A stretch of DNA of 64,000 nt, taken from the NCBI RefSeq assembly GCF_963678635.1, contig NC_087064.1, positions 81,955,847 through 82,019,846 on the forward strand, read 5' to 3'. The position numbers and the translations under genes are program-made. Source of the stretch: Symsagittifera roscoffensis. Taxonomy: Eukaryota > Xenacoelomorpha > Acoela > Convolutidae. The notes under the pieces are model-generated. The model had not been told where the DNA came from and made no database searches. It saw only the letters and a program-made list of their open reading frames with translations. How positions within the stretch are numbered: position 1 is the first letter of the stretch; each line of letters opens with the position of its first letter. Positions 22,623-34,100 of this stretch are shown here, in pieces.

Positions 22623-25600
22623 ATGCGACCATCAAGTCACGTTGGAGACCATAAAAGTTCCTCGAGTGATGAGAAAGTGAGGCTGCTGAAAGAGATCTCC
22701 CAGCTGCAGCAGAAGATTAAAGCACTGGAGCGAGAAAGAAATAACACTGTGTAAGGAGCAGGGTTTTGTTTATCCAAGTTTAATAAAACGATCACTGACA
22801 TCGCACTTCATTTTACTACTGGATTGGTTTTACTGCTCAGTTTTATCACGAAATAGAGTAATGAAGTAATTATCTAGATGAATGCGAGTTTTAAATAACT
22901 GATTGATTTGATAAGAAATTAAAAAAAAATGACCGAAAAAAATTGCCTTTTCATATCTCTTTGAACATGTCTTTTCGGCGAAATGTTTGATCAGGAGAAC
23001 GACGCCCGCTGTCCAAAAAACTAGTTAAAGCTAGTGAATAAAGAATCCATCGCAAGTTGTGAACCTTCCGAATGATTTAAAAATGAACGTACTGACGGTT
23101 AACGGTCCAAGGTGCAACAGTATCTGTTTCCAGCCGTTATTGAAACAAAAATATGAAAACGTTTGGTCTCTTCAGATTTAACAAGAAGTCGGAGTTGAGA
23201 CCCTTCTACTCGGACTTGGAGGAGACCAGTTTGAAGATAGAGGAGGAGAGGAAAACTGAGAGCATGAGGCTGAAAAGGGACCTGGAAAAGCTGAAGAGCA
23301 ATGTGAGGTCATTCAGGAACACCGTGCTCCAGTTGCGGCCAGGAGGTGCTGTAATATTTTCAATATTTCAATAATATCTTTTAATTTAAAACAAAATAGG
23401 GCTACAAAGTTTAAATAGTCGAGTTGAATCCTGATAAGAGCATTGCTTTTTGTCTGAGGCAACTAGAGGCAAAGGTTCTGGGTTCAAATATGAGCAGGAC
23501 CTGTGTTTTTAAGCGGCAATTTTTCAATTTTTCCGGTTCAAAAAAATTCTGTCTACTACTTGTCTGCTTATGTTTTGTTGGCTTAGTTGCCACATCTAAG
23601 AATCGTTTATTTTAGCTGTATACAATTTTCACTGCAGTTGCTTACAGCATTTTAAAAATCCAGACCAATCGAAATTTACTTTTTAGTCCCGTTAAGAAAT
23701 AACTGAAAATGTATGTTGCAATCAGTGCTAGTTAAATTAAGCAACGAATAGTCTAACCAATATTAGGATTCTTACTGGAACAAGTTAATTGTTTCTATGC
23801 TTTAGGCAGTGGCAATTCGAGGGAGGAGGAGAGTTCGAGCAGACGGGATGTGGTCGGGACTCCGAGTGGAGGTGTTACTCCTGGAACTACTTCAGTGGAG
23901 CGACTAAAGGAGAAGGTGGAAGAGATAGACTCCAGTATCAATTCATTCAAAGGCTCACACAGAGAGAACTACGAGGTAGGCTGCATAGACTTAGACTTGT
24001 TTTATGATACAAGCAATTTTCACTGTAATTGAAAATCATTTTGATGTATTCCTGTATTGGTGCAAGTAATTAAAAAGTTCAGAAAAGTTTTTTTTTGATA
24101 TATGATTTCAGGACAATTCTTTTGAAGGCTTTGCTTATGACTGATCGTTTTTCTTTTTCTAACAACAAGGCCATGATCAGAGGAGCATTGTCGTAATAGT
24201 TTGAAATTATGATTTTATCGGATTGCAAAAATTCAAAAAAATAATATTTTTTTTTTATTCGTTCGCTCGTTTGAGTTTGTCAAACAAGCTTTAATGAATC
24301 ATAAGTGTGTTAGAGAATGATTGTACCATGCCTACTTCTTAAATACTTCAAAAATTTTGACATTATAAATATTTAGCAGTTTTTATTGTCCATTTTTTTC
24401 GCTTGAACAAGCAAATATTTGTTTGCTCGTAAATTCAAAGTTGAGCTCGAAAATTTTACCGAAAGAATCTAAAAGCGATTTAATTTTTTTCTACCTGATT
24501 GAAATATGATCATTTGTCGTCTAGTCTGTCGGATAAATTACTTGTTGTATCCGACAAAGTGAGCTTTGATGAAAATATAAGATAATGCCGTTCTCTAACA
24601 ATGGATGGTTGCGCTGCAACAATGCTCGGTTGATCTTGATTATTATCCGTCAATTAAATCATTTTAATGTGTCAATAAACGTATTGAAGAGTCAGCATAT
24701 GCTTTGACTTTCGATTAGTAATAAGTTAAAAAAGTTGGTGCATTTTTAATTCATCAAATTAACTGAAAAAAAACTTGGTCTGAAGGCAATGAAGTTGCCG
24801 TTGAAAACTATAGTCAGAAGAGGAGCTCCGCATGAACCTTGTTTTTTTTGTGACGTTGAAATTTTTTTCCGGGAAAATTGATTATTCTGACTGTTGTTTG
24901 TCGACTTATGATTTGTCGGCTTAGTTGTCTCATCGCCGATTTTATTTGCACTGTACGCAATTTTTATGTTAGTTTTAGTGTCGCTGATTAATTCCTGTAA
25001 TTTGTACATTTTCTTACCGTGACTGGTGTATTTTTCATACTGTTTAAAAAAAATTTACGCTTAGAATTTTTTCGGCCTAAATGATTTCGGCTTATCTTTT
25101 TCCGGTTTGGTGAATATTTTTGCATCGGCTAAACGGCAAAAAGTAATAGTTTTTAATTTGAATAAATTAGGCCGGTTGGTAGTATTAAAGTTGAAAACTC
25201 AAACTCTGTAGTCGCTCAAAGTTTTTTTAACGACAACTTTCTTTTTGCGATTAATTGGAGTCTGTCTAACTATGGGTTGTTGGCTTAGTAAGCTCTGGGA
25301 ACATACTAAGAGCTTGCCTAATGCTGCAGATGTCTTGCTCGTCTGTTTTTCTGAGACTGAATTTATGTATTTCCAAAAAAAATTGTTCGTTTTTTTTAAA
25401 CTTAGTTATTTCCATCTCACTCACTATTTGGAAGCACGCAATGTTACGCTATCGTTGTATCGCAAATGATGCGAAGCTCCACTTTACCTCTGTGTATATA
25501 ATTTGGCTGTATGGTTTCCAAATTATTTCATGCAAATTAGTTTTTTGTTTTCATTTGGTGCCACTTTTGGTGCATTGCTTGGCAATCTATTAGCGTGTAG

Positions 25601-28600
25601 CTGCTTTATTGGTGGCTAATTTTAGTAAATTTTAAGGCCAATGGCGCAGTTGCGTCTACAACGGATTCCAATCTCCCGGTCGTAGGATAGAATCTGTCGC
25701 AATAAAAGTTTGAATTTTCAAGGCTTATTTTAACCTTTGTCGATTTCTCGCTAGTTTTTGCGAAGAGCTGCTTCGCCCCTGTTAAACAGTTTTGTACCCT
25801 TAAAATTTGTCCAATTTTTTCTCCAAAATCCTTCCCAAAACAAAAAAGAGTGCTCGTCTCAGGGCAAAGCCCTGAATGATCCGATTGTATTTCAAGGGCT
25901 ATAAAGAAGTGATTGATTTTCTTATTGTTGTTTGAAAATTATTCACCCATGCCCTATTTAAAGTACAAAGTGATTTTTTTCGCATAGGGCAAAAAATTAA
26001 ATTGAGCAAACAGCATGCCTCAATTCAATTTGGAACGATTTATGTGCGGATTAAATGGTTGCTTACACGTCAATAGCACAAAATATCTCAGGCGTTAATT
26101 GTCCCAATTTGGCGTTTTTAAGCCCCATAACTTCGCGAAAAATTATCACAGGTAAAAATTTTTTTTTTTAGTTTGAGCTCAAGACCAGAATACCGTTCGA
26201 ATGATAAAAAAAGATTTCGTCAAAAGTTGCTAGGTAAAGAGTCGAAATTTGTCTAGAGAAATCAAAACCACCCCGAGCACAAATATTCCGTCACCTTCTC
26301 CGAAAGTGGGACCAATTAGATCTTATTTAAAATGTCTTTTAAATCAAGGGTAGACTTTGAATGGATAAGACTTATGAATTTCGTTTATCCTCTCTTTGTT
26401 CATTCTGTTTATTAAGAACTTTTGATGATGTTAAGTGTTAGATTCTGGAGAAACACGTTTTTTTTGCTTATTTTGCTGTAGTATCAAATTATTTGGCTCT
26501 TGCCTAGAAATTCGTGATAAATGAGAAGACGCTGAGCCAAGAAGTAGCCGCTCTGGACAGAAGAATTGATGTTTGGGACCTGCCAACCACTCAAAACAAT
26601 GCCAACTCGACCCAAGTGGCGCCTCCAACTTCTGCGACTGGATCCAAAGTGAAGATATACAATATTGCCAATGACTTGTCCTCCACTAAACCACAAGAAG
26701 TGCTGGAGTATGAAAAGTACATCGAACAACATGGTAAACTGTCCAAGGAACGATGTTTCTGTGGTTGATTATAATAATAATAAAAAATTAGTTTCTAAGT
26801 AAGTTTTGGCAAACAAACTTGAGATGTCGTCAAAAGGCAATTGCTTTTTAATGTGACGCTTTGAGCAAAGATGAACCGCTTTTAAACAGTCCGTTCTTAA
26901 CGAAGAAACTGTCCTGGTTATTGATCAAAAAAAGGATAAATGTTTAATAGCATTTAAGGAGCATTTTATTTGTATGATATATTGCATGATTAGTTATTCT
27001 AGCATAAGAAACACTCTTATTTTTTAATGGAAAATATATGCATGTTGACTTTTTCAGTGCTTAGATTTTCTAGCATTTTAATCAACCCCTTGTGCTAAAA
27101 TATGGGCTTGATAAAAGAAATTGTTCGATCACTTGATTCCAACACGTAAATGCTATGAAGGAATAAGTTAAACGTATATGCTATGAGATCACGCTAAGAA
27201 ATTGTTCAACTTGCAAAAAAATAATGCTATGTAAGTGAAAACAATGGAGTAAAATTAGCCTCATTCAACAGGTGGTAGTAGAGGCGGTTGGGAGGAGTAC
27301 GACCACGTCACCTTCACCAAGTACTACACCCTGCTCTACAAACAGAGCACAGCCGACGAAGAGGTATCCAAACGGAAGCTGATCGAACGTCTGGCAGTGG
27401 AACTGGCCCACAGGTCAGTTGATGATCTGGACAGTCATTTCGAGTGGTACAAGAGACTGTTGGAGTTGGGTGAGAAGAAGAAGTATGCGATTACGCAGTG
27501 GAGAAAACAGAAGGACAAGGAGAGGGAGGCACTGAAGTCGAGAGCTGTGAAGAGCGAAATTGGTGCGTGTTACGCTGGCATTGGCGATGACCTGTATAAA
27601 TTATAAGCTGCGAAGATTAATACTGTTGTGTGAGGATCTTTTTTAATCAGATCGTTTGTTAATGTAAACTGAATTGAATGAGTCGTTCCTGCAACTTTAT
27701 AAAGAACCTGAATAAGCAGCACGTCTCGAATTAATTCACTATTAACCAGCATTATTCCATATCTCGTGAAGTTTAGACTTTTTATCCACGAGGGAAAGGA
27801 CCAACATACGAGCGAGCTGTACAGCTCATCGCGGCGAACCGCTGTTGTCACCCTGCTTAAGAACTGCATGCATTTTTTTGGTTATTTTTTTACTGGCTTT
27901 TCATGGTGCTAGATATGTTAATGAAACAGAAAAATTACTTATCTGCGAAATAAACCAAGTTGTTTTTTTTTATCTTTAGACCTGGAGGAAGCTGATGGTC
28001 GGGAAGGAATTGAGGTGGACGAGAGTGACCTTAAAAAGGCAGAGGAGAAGAGGGAACTGTTGAAGGCGTGGAGAGAGTTCAGGGAGCAAGAGAGACGAAT
28101 TGCAATTGAGCAGGAGAAGATACGCAAAGAGGAGGAAAAGGTTAAAACATTGATCGAAACCGAGACCAGCTGAAAGTTCCCAAAATTCGTAACATGGGGT
28201 GAATGTAGAATATTATGATTTTTTCGCTTATTAAGAGTAATCAACGTAGTGAAGGCTCTTATATATGTCTTGGTGATTCTTTTTTTTTCAGGAAAAAGTC
28301 TTAAAATGCTCTAATAACTACAGATGAGCATTCATACATTTTTGTGCATATATGAATGCACTTAGGTATATATGCTAGTTTTTTTAGTTCAATTAAAATT
28401 TTTCATCTGCTGAAAAATACGTAAATAGCACTCACCAAAATCGAACGTGGAAATGGCGCAAAAAACGAGAACGATTTCTACTTTCGAAAGTGGAATTTAA
28501 TTTTGAGATTTCCAGCGGAGTAAAAAATTTACTTATTGATTCAGTTTTCTCAATTTGGGTTAATGTTATTAAAAAAGCGCGAATTCTAAATTGTTCTAGA

Positions 28601-30660
28601 AATTCAAAGAGCTTAAAAGGCATCTATTTTTTTTCTTTGAAATTCGAAAGTTGAGTTTTTCTCAAGGCATTGGAAATTGCATAGCATCTGTTCTCTGCTT
28701 TATTTGTGGCTAGTGTTTAATGGCTATTAAGCTTCAGTGGCTGAGTGGTTAGTGTGTGAGATTCTTATTCTCTAGATTGCAGTTTCCAATCTCGGAGGTT
28801 GCCAAATTGTTACTAATTCGAAGCTTATTTCTTATTTTTTATTGCTTTTTATAGAGCTGATTTTTGTCGTCTTCTGTTAGATGTTTGCTAAGCGAAGTTT
28901 TGCCTCTGTGTCAAGTTTTTTATTCAAGTAATTTTTTTAATATTACAATATTCAAGTAAATTTTCAAGTTTCATTTTTCAGAAATTATTTTTTTGCATCG
29001 CAATTGTTGCGAAGCTTGCTTCGCCTGTGCTAAAATTCGTTCAAAGTTTTTTTTTCGATAAGTTAAAGGAGTGTTCTGTGCATTTAGTGCAGAGGTAACA
29101 CTCATGCTTGAGACGTTAAGTCCCAGAAGTTCGATTTCAGTCGGGATCTGTTTTTTTTGTCGAAACTGAAATTTTCGAATTTTCTAGTTTTTCGTGTCTG
29201 CTAATTTTTGTCGGCTTAGGCCCTGCAGAAAAATTCGGTTTGTTTTTCTAGCATTTTAAAAGTTCTTTCTAAAGTTTCGAATGGTGCTGGTAATTTGTTT
29301 CCTTTTTAGCACTTTTGATGACTTGACAAAAAAAAACTATTTATGAAGTTTTTTTTCAATTTTTGATTGTCTTTTCATTTGCTGGTGATCATGGTCGCAA
29401 ATTTTTGTATCGCAAGTGATGCGAAGCTCTGCTTCGTCTCTGTGTTTGAAACTTTGCATCATTTGTCCTTCAGAATGAGTGTCGTGCCAAATTAGGTAAT
29501 TTCTGATAGGTGGAGGGGATGATTGTCGGGTGCCCTTTTCGTTAACTTCAAACCAGCTTCTGATTAGCCCACATCTTTTCACGGGTGAAAATCTTTCGAT
29601 ACAAAAACCAAGTGTAGCTCAGAAACATGAGCAAACTTTTATCCCTGCTGAGAAGTGACCAAATTTTATCCATGCTGAGAAGTGACTTAATGAAATGATT
29701 TTTCTTTGTGTTTAATTCGAGTAGTCTTCATTCCAGTTTGTGATTGTGATTGTGTGTACAGGAGAAGGAGAGGCAGCATTTGGAGAGGCAGAAGGAGATC
29801 AAGGCCCAAATAGACGAGATGAAGATGCGGAAACAGCGAGAGGACGAGATAGAGAGGCTGAAGAAGCTAGCTGACGAGTTAGAGCAGGACCACATACGCA
29901 AGGCTGAACTCAGGGCAAGTAGCATTTAAAGAGTGTAGCTTTTAAATGCGACAGTTTAAGAACCGTGTTTGAGGTTTTATTTATTTAAAAATTGGATTGA
30001 ATTTTTCTTCGCCACCACACCCCACCCAGAGGCGATCCTTGGCTTCATCCGTATTGAATTTGCATCAAATTCAATACGTTCACTTGCCATTTGAGAATTT
30101 TTTAAAATTGTATGAACGTGAATAGTCCAAATTCGAGCCTTATCCGGAAATTCAGCTCTGGTGTTTTTGCAGGAAAAGAGAATTCAGAGTACTAAGAAAG
30201 CACTCTCTCAAGCAGAGGAAAAGAAAGAAATGAAGAAGTTGCAGGAGTTCGCGCAGGCGGAGAAGTCAAAGTATGTAGTCCTCAGGAAGAAGGCAGTCGA
30301 AGCGAACGTCACACGAGACCCAAACAGGTCAGTGAAGTTGCCTATCATTGTGTACAATGTCAACATGTGAATTCACAAAAATGTCAATGCGTTGTGAGCA
30401 AAAGTATTGTTGGATTGTGACTTTAAAATGTTTAACTAACGGAAAACTTTCATTAAGGTATCTTGTTTACTCGAATTAGTTTATTGAGCTTGTTGTCTGG
30501 TTGCAGGCTTTTGAAGCCGACCAAGGGCTGGGAAAATCGAGTGAAAGAGGAAGAAATGAAAAATGATGCAGGAAAACGTGTGGGGGGTCTCAGTGGTACC
30601 ATTGCTGTCACCCATATTCCTCACAGGGCAACTCCAGCTTGGAGAAGCAACGCATCCTGA
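22623..30660 (+). CDS. CCDC112: Coiled-coil domain-containing protein 112
   Basis: Nine exons join in phase to 535 residues: 22623-22750, 23176-23345, 23806-23975, 26508-26733, 27272-27562, 27980-28140, 29762-29914, 30173-30327, 30507-30660. The animal family localises to centriolar satellites and supports ciliogenesis. Family landmarks appear in order: RLKEKVEEIDSSINSFK, LDRRIDVW, PQEVLEYEKYIEQHGGSRGG, WEEYDHVTFTKYY, HFEWYKRLLELGEKKKYAI, long K/E/R-rich coiled coil (about 330-480), then NVTRDPNRLLKPTKGWENR and IPHRATPAWR at the C-terminus. The start ATG lies 7 bases after an AG acceptor, so a 5' UTR intron is likely. The exon 7 donor is GC (AGG|GCAAGT); the only nearby GT option would bring a stop codon. 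The 2.5-kb third intron carries repeats. Confidence 0.93.
23435..23650 (+). mobile_element. tRNA-headed repeat fragment
   Basis: An internal fragment of the long repeat family: AACTAGAGGCAAAGG, B box GGGTTCAAATATG (23479 on), the AGCAGGACCTG block, CTGCTTATGTTTTGTTGGC and TTAGTTGCCACATC. It is nearly collinear with 1035-1190, including the TCGTTTATTTTAGCT continuation. No hairpin tail is attached, so it is truncated at 3'. Confidence 0.5.
24880..25497 (+). mobile_element. Hairpin-tailed repeat, intron 3 of CCDC112
   Basis: Blocks TGTTTGTCGACTTATGATTTG, GTCGGCTTAGTTGTCTC, TTTGCACTGTACGCAATTTT and GTCTAACTATGGGTTG parallel the copy at 9690-10740. The end is the common tail GTATCGCAAATGAT plus GCGAAGC-TCC-ACTTTAC (25471-25487, one arm mutated) and CTCTGTGT. 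Confidence 0.5.
25635..25782 (+). mobile_element. Short tRNA-SINE with hairpin tail
   Basis: A compact element of about 150 bp. The tRNA-like head has A-box-like CAATGGCGCAGTTGCG and B-box-like GGATAGAATCTG. A short linker ends in hairpin GCGAAG-AGCTG-CTTCGC and CCTGTT (25760-25782). It demonstrates a tRNA head joined almost directly to the common tail. Confidence 0.5.
25845..26312 (-). mobile_element. Palindrome-block repeat family, reverse copy
   Basis: This is a reverse-complement copy of the family at 40881 and 45003. Reading the minus strand, it begins near GACGGAATATTTGTGCTCGG, passes ACAAATTTCGACTCTTTACC and a GAGCTCAAAC stretch, and ends at GAGACGAGCACTC. It is shortened relative to 40881-41417. 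Confidence 0.5.
28231..28670 (+). mobile_element. GAGTAATGAACG-family repeat
   Basis: The start TTAAGAGTAATCAACGTAG folds on itself with GGCTCTTATAT. The body carries the family blocks GGAAAAAGTCTTAAAATGC, CATTCATACATTTTTGTGC, GAACGTGGAAATGGCGC, CTTTCGAAAGTGGAATTTAA, AGATTTCCAGCGGAGTAAAA and CAGTTTTCTCAATTTGGG, then AATTCAAAGAGCTTAAAAGG. It lies in intron 6 of CCDC112, sense. The 3' inverted end is missing or decayed. Confidence 0.6.
28725..28912 (+). mobile_element. Short tRNA-SINE with hairpin tail
   Basis: The tRNA-Ser/Leu-like head starts GCTTCAGTGGCTGAGTGG then TTAGTGTGTGAGATTC, with a degenerate B region (GTTTCCAATCTCGG). The linker TCGAAGCTTATTTC recurs at 31905 and 47287. The end is a decayed hairpin GCTAAGCGAAGTTTTGC and CTCTGTGT (28887-28912). 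Related heads lie at 31825, 35507 and 47205. Confidence 0.55.
28990..29447 (+). mobile_element. Two hairpin tails, the second with a tRNA head
   Basis: The first tail (28995-29030) has TCGCAATTGTTGCGAAGC-TTGCTTCGC. The second element begins near 29075 with tRNA-like AGTGCAGAGGTAACACTC and B box AAGTTCGATTTCAG (29132 on), similar to heads at 1730 and 6015. It ends at GTATCGCAAGTGAT plus GCGAAGC-TCT-GCTTCGT (29421-29437) and CTCTGTGTT. Confidence 0.55.
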
Positions 30661-31137
30661 CATTTGAAGAGTGAAATCATTCTTTAAATTGTCTAAAACT
30701 CGTTTGGTGCTATGCGATGTTTAGTGAAGGCTTCTATGCGATGTTTAGTGAAGGCTTCTTTAGTGGGACAAAGGAGAACGCCCTGGATACTTTCCATTCA
30801 AAAAGTTACTTGTTCATGAAATAGTTTTTTTTTACATTTGCATTTTCATGAGATAGTTCAAATTGGGTTTGGTAAATTTGCTTCATTTCATTGAGTACAT
30901 CTGTAAATATGTATTTTTGTCTATAGTAGTTTTATTTATTTGACTGTTCTTAACAGCTGTGCAATTAAGTGTCGCCAACTTTTTTAATCATGGACGTTCT
31001 TGTTTTTTTCTGAATAGTATCTGGAGAACAAACTCAACCAAAAACTCGAATTCTTTTCAGGTTAGAAATAGATTTAAATAGGTCCTTTCAGACGCAATTT
31101 CAATTCGCAGTTCCAATCCACTGCGTCGAATGCCAAG
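30661..31137 (+). other. CCDC112-CAPS spacer
   Basis: Only 477 bp separate the CCDC112 stop from the CAPS start. No AATAAA or ATTAAA is visible. A perfect tandem of two 24-bp units lies at 30711-30758. Three pyrimidine-AG sites precede the CAPS ATG (TTCTTTTCAG at 31051-31060, CCTTTCAG at 31084-31091, AATTCGCAG at 31103-31111), so CAPS mRNA probably gains its leader by splicing, either from an upstream 5' UTR exon or by trans-splicing. Confidence 0.45.
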
Positions 31138-34100
31138 ATGATCGAAGTCTCTTCAGAAGAAGACGAGTCTGAGACCGAGACCGACTATTTCTATCAACCA
31201 GACAGTCGTGGTCTCTGTCTCCCTCCGGGCTATGTATTGCCCCCGGGTAGAAGAGCGGCCGACAACAGATCAGCATCGCACACTCACCTGGCGCCAGTGT
31301 CGCCTCTGTCTCAGAAGCCGAGGAATAGTACTGTGAACAATTCTGGACTATCGGCGTCTGCAGCTATCAGTCCGTCCAAGTCGGGGCCATCTAAAGATTC
31401 TACGGATGGTATGTTAACACAAGCGAACTTTAGTGAGCGTTAGTGTTATACTACGACTATTCTTTTTTCTAACCTAAGTCGCAAATATAGGTGGCACATT
31501 TGGGGAACTTTTATGGCTTTTTGATAGCACGTGCGTTGACATTCGAACAGTTATAAGTTAACCCAGTTGATGAATTTTAAATTCATCAAATGAACCGAAA
31601 AAAGCTATTTGTTCGTAACAACATAATCATAAAAACTCTAATTTAAACTTTCTAATTTATTACATGCAAAATTAGCGTGGATGCCATCAGTTTGTTATAA
31701 TCCAAACTTTTACTTTCAAAGTTGTGTCTATTTGTATGGTGCCACTTCTGCTGCATTGCATTGGCAATTTGTTAGCATATGTAGCTGCTTTATTTGTGAC
31801 TAATTTTTGACGTTGTTAAGTGTTCGTGGCCGAGAGGGCAGGGCGTGAGACTCGAAGTTTCGGGGTCGCAGGTACGAAGCCTATACGTAGCAATGTTTTA
31901 CTAATTCGAGGCTTTTTTCTAATTTTTCTTATTTTTTATTTTTCTTATTTTTCTAACTTTTGTTATTTTTCTTATTAAGCTGCTTTTTGTCGTGTCCCCG
32001 CTTTTGGGGTTGTATTGGGTTGGGCAACAAATTGTAACAGGCGACAAATAACTTGTTGGAAGCGACAAATTTTAAAAAGCGACAAAATAAACAAATGAGA
32101 GGCTTGATGAACATAAATGACATAAAAGTCAAAGTAAAATCTTATTCTCTGTTTTGTATAGATTATTCCGTTTATAATTTTATAGTTTCTCCGATAATCG
32201 TAAAAGCACTTTTCCATACTTTGCTCTTTTTGACGCCTTTTCTCTGGATCTTTTTCGCACCAAGCTTTGTTCTCGCAGAATTACTCGATGAATTTGTGGA
32301 TGGTTGAGTATGTGCATCCCAGACTGCGCTAGCTTTTAACTGAGATGTGTGTCTGATGTTTTCCTATTGATTCCACAGTTCTGGTGTAAGAGAGCTGATT
32401 GTTATCGATTCGAAGTCGGAGTTACTCGGCTCAATAAAGGGGGCTTAACCAAGAGTGTAAATTTTTTTTGATATAGTTTGTGCCAAATGGAGAAGCACCC
32501 TTTGATAATCGCACGTTGGAAGTCAGCTTGAAAGGCATTGTTGGAAGCTTTTTCAAAATCGAGCAGATTTTTGGCGGGCGTTGAGCAAGGTTTAAACTGT
32601 TTCAGCTTTTCAAAAGCTCTTAGAACATGGTCTTCAGTTTGGTTGTGTCATAAGGAAGTTGTGTCATAAGCAAACCAGGTAAAGGAACTGTTTGCTGGAT
32701 TACTACAGCATTTATATTAAATACACAATAGAAGAGTCTGAGACTTGACTGTCTTGACTGAAAAGTTATGTTCATATGCCAAGTTATGCGGCTCTCCGGC
32801 TGAGAAAATCAATTTGTGGGCCAGCACAATCAGTTTTCTGTTCACGCGTTCGCTGAATTGGACGAGTTTAATTGGAGCAGTTTACTGGATGAACTCTGGT
32901 GTCTCAATTGAAAATAGGAACAGTTTAATCAATTACTTAAAAGCTGATCTGTCCATTAATATGAGTAATGAACGTAATGGGTACTCTTATATAGGTCTTG
33001 CTGATTTTTTCCAAAAAAAAAATTCAGGCGAAAGTCTTAAAATTTGTTCACGCTCAATTTGGGTTTTTCGTGGCTTCACTTGTGTTTCTTTTTAAGTTGA
33101 GTGCATGTCTTTTGTTAAAAGGAAGCTAAACTCCACTATCGAACGGCAGAAAAATTGTAAAGGTCACGAAAAACGTGATACTTCTAATTTCGAAAATGAA
33201 AATTAAATATCAGATTTCCCAGTGAAATAAAAGTTTTACCTATTGATCCAGTTTTCTCAATTTGGGTTAATTTCAAAAAAAGTGTCCATCATAAATTGTT
33301 CTACAAATTCAAAAAGCTTTAAGTCCATCTTTTTCTTCGTAATTCAAAGATTGAAATTTTCTGAAACAAGTTGTTTTTTTTTGCAGTTTCCTTGTGTTCA
33401 TTACTCTTTTTCAACTGTCAGTTTGCTATGTTATTCCTGTCAATAATTTCATTTCTGTAAATAACTTAGTTCACGGAGTAGTCAAAAATTAGAAATGGAA
33501 AATTTGGGCTGATTTAATTATAAGTTCAAAGATCTTTGCGTCTTCGGCGCACTTGGTCTAGAGGTAACAAAAACGCCTCTAGGCGGCAAAGGTCCTAGGT
33601 TCGAATCTGAGAGAACCTGTTTGTTTATCCAAACAGGAAATATTCCGTTTCAAAAAAAATTGTCTGCTTATTATTTGACTGCTTATAGTTTGTCTGTTTA
33701 ATTTCTTCAGCGTTTTTTTTTTGCTGTACGCAATTTAATTTGTTGGTCCTAGTGTTTTGGTTTACTTCTGCTGTTTGTAATTTCTTGACTTGATATATTT
33801 CTTTTAATTTTTTTTGTTCCGCTGAAGAGTTTCTTCTGCCCTAATGGTTCCTTCTGATTTTTTATCCACTATTGACCTAAATTTGAGTTGTTTCTAGTGA
33901 AACATACTTTTTATAGCTTGTACGCTAAAATCTTAATTGAAATTATAGTTGAAGTTTTTCATGACTACATGTTTTTCGGCTTCTTTTTTTTGGCTTCACT
34001 GGTTTTGACCGATTTGATGTCGTTTTAATGGCCTCATGTTTTCTCTTTCGACATGCAAAAAAAATTGTGTGTGCGTATGTGTTTTGAGGTTGAAGGGGAC

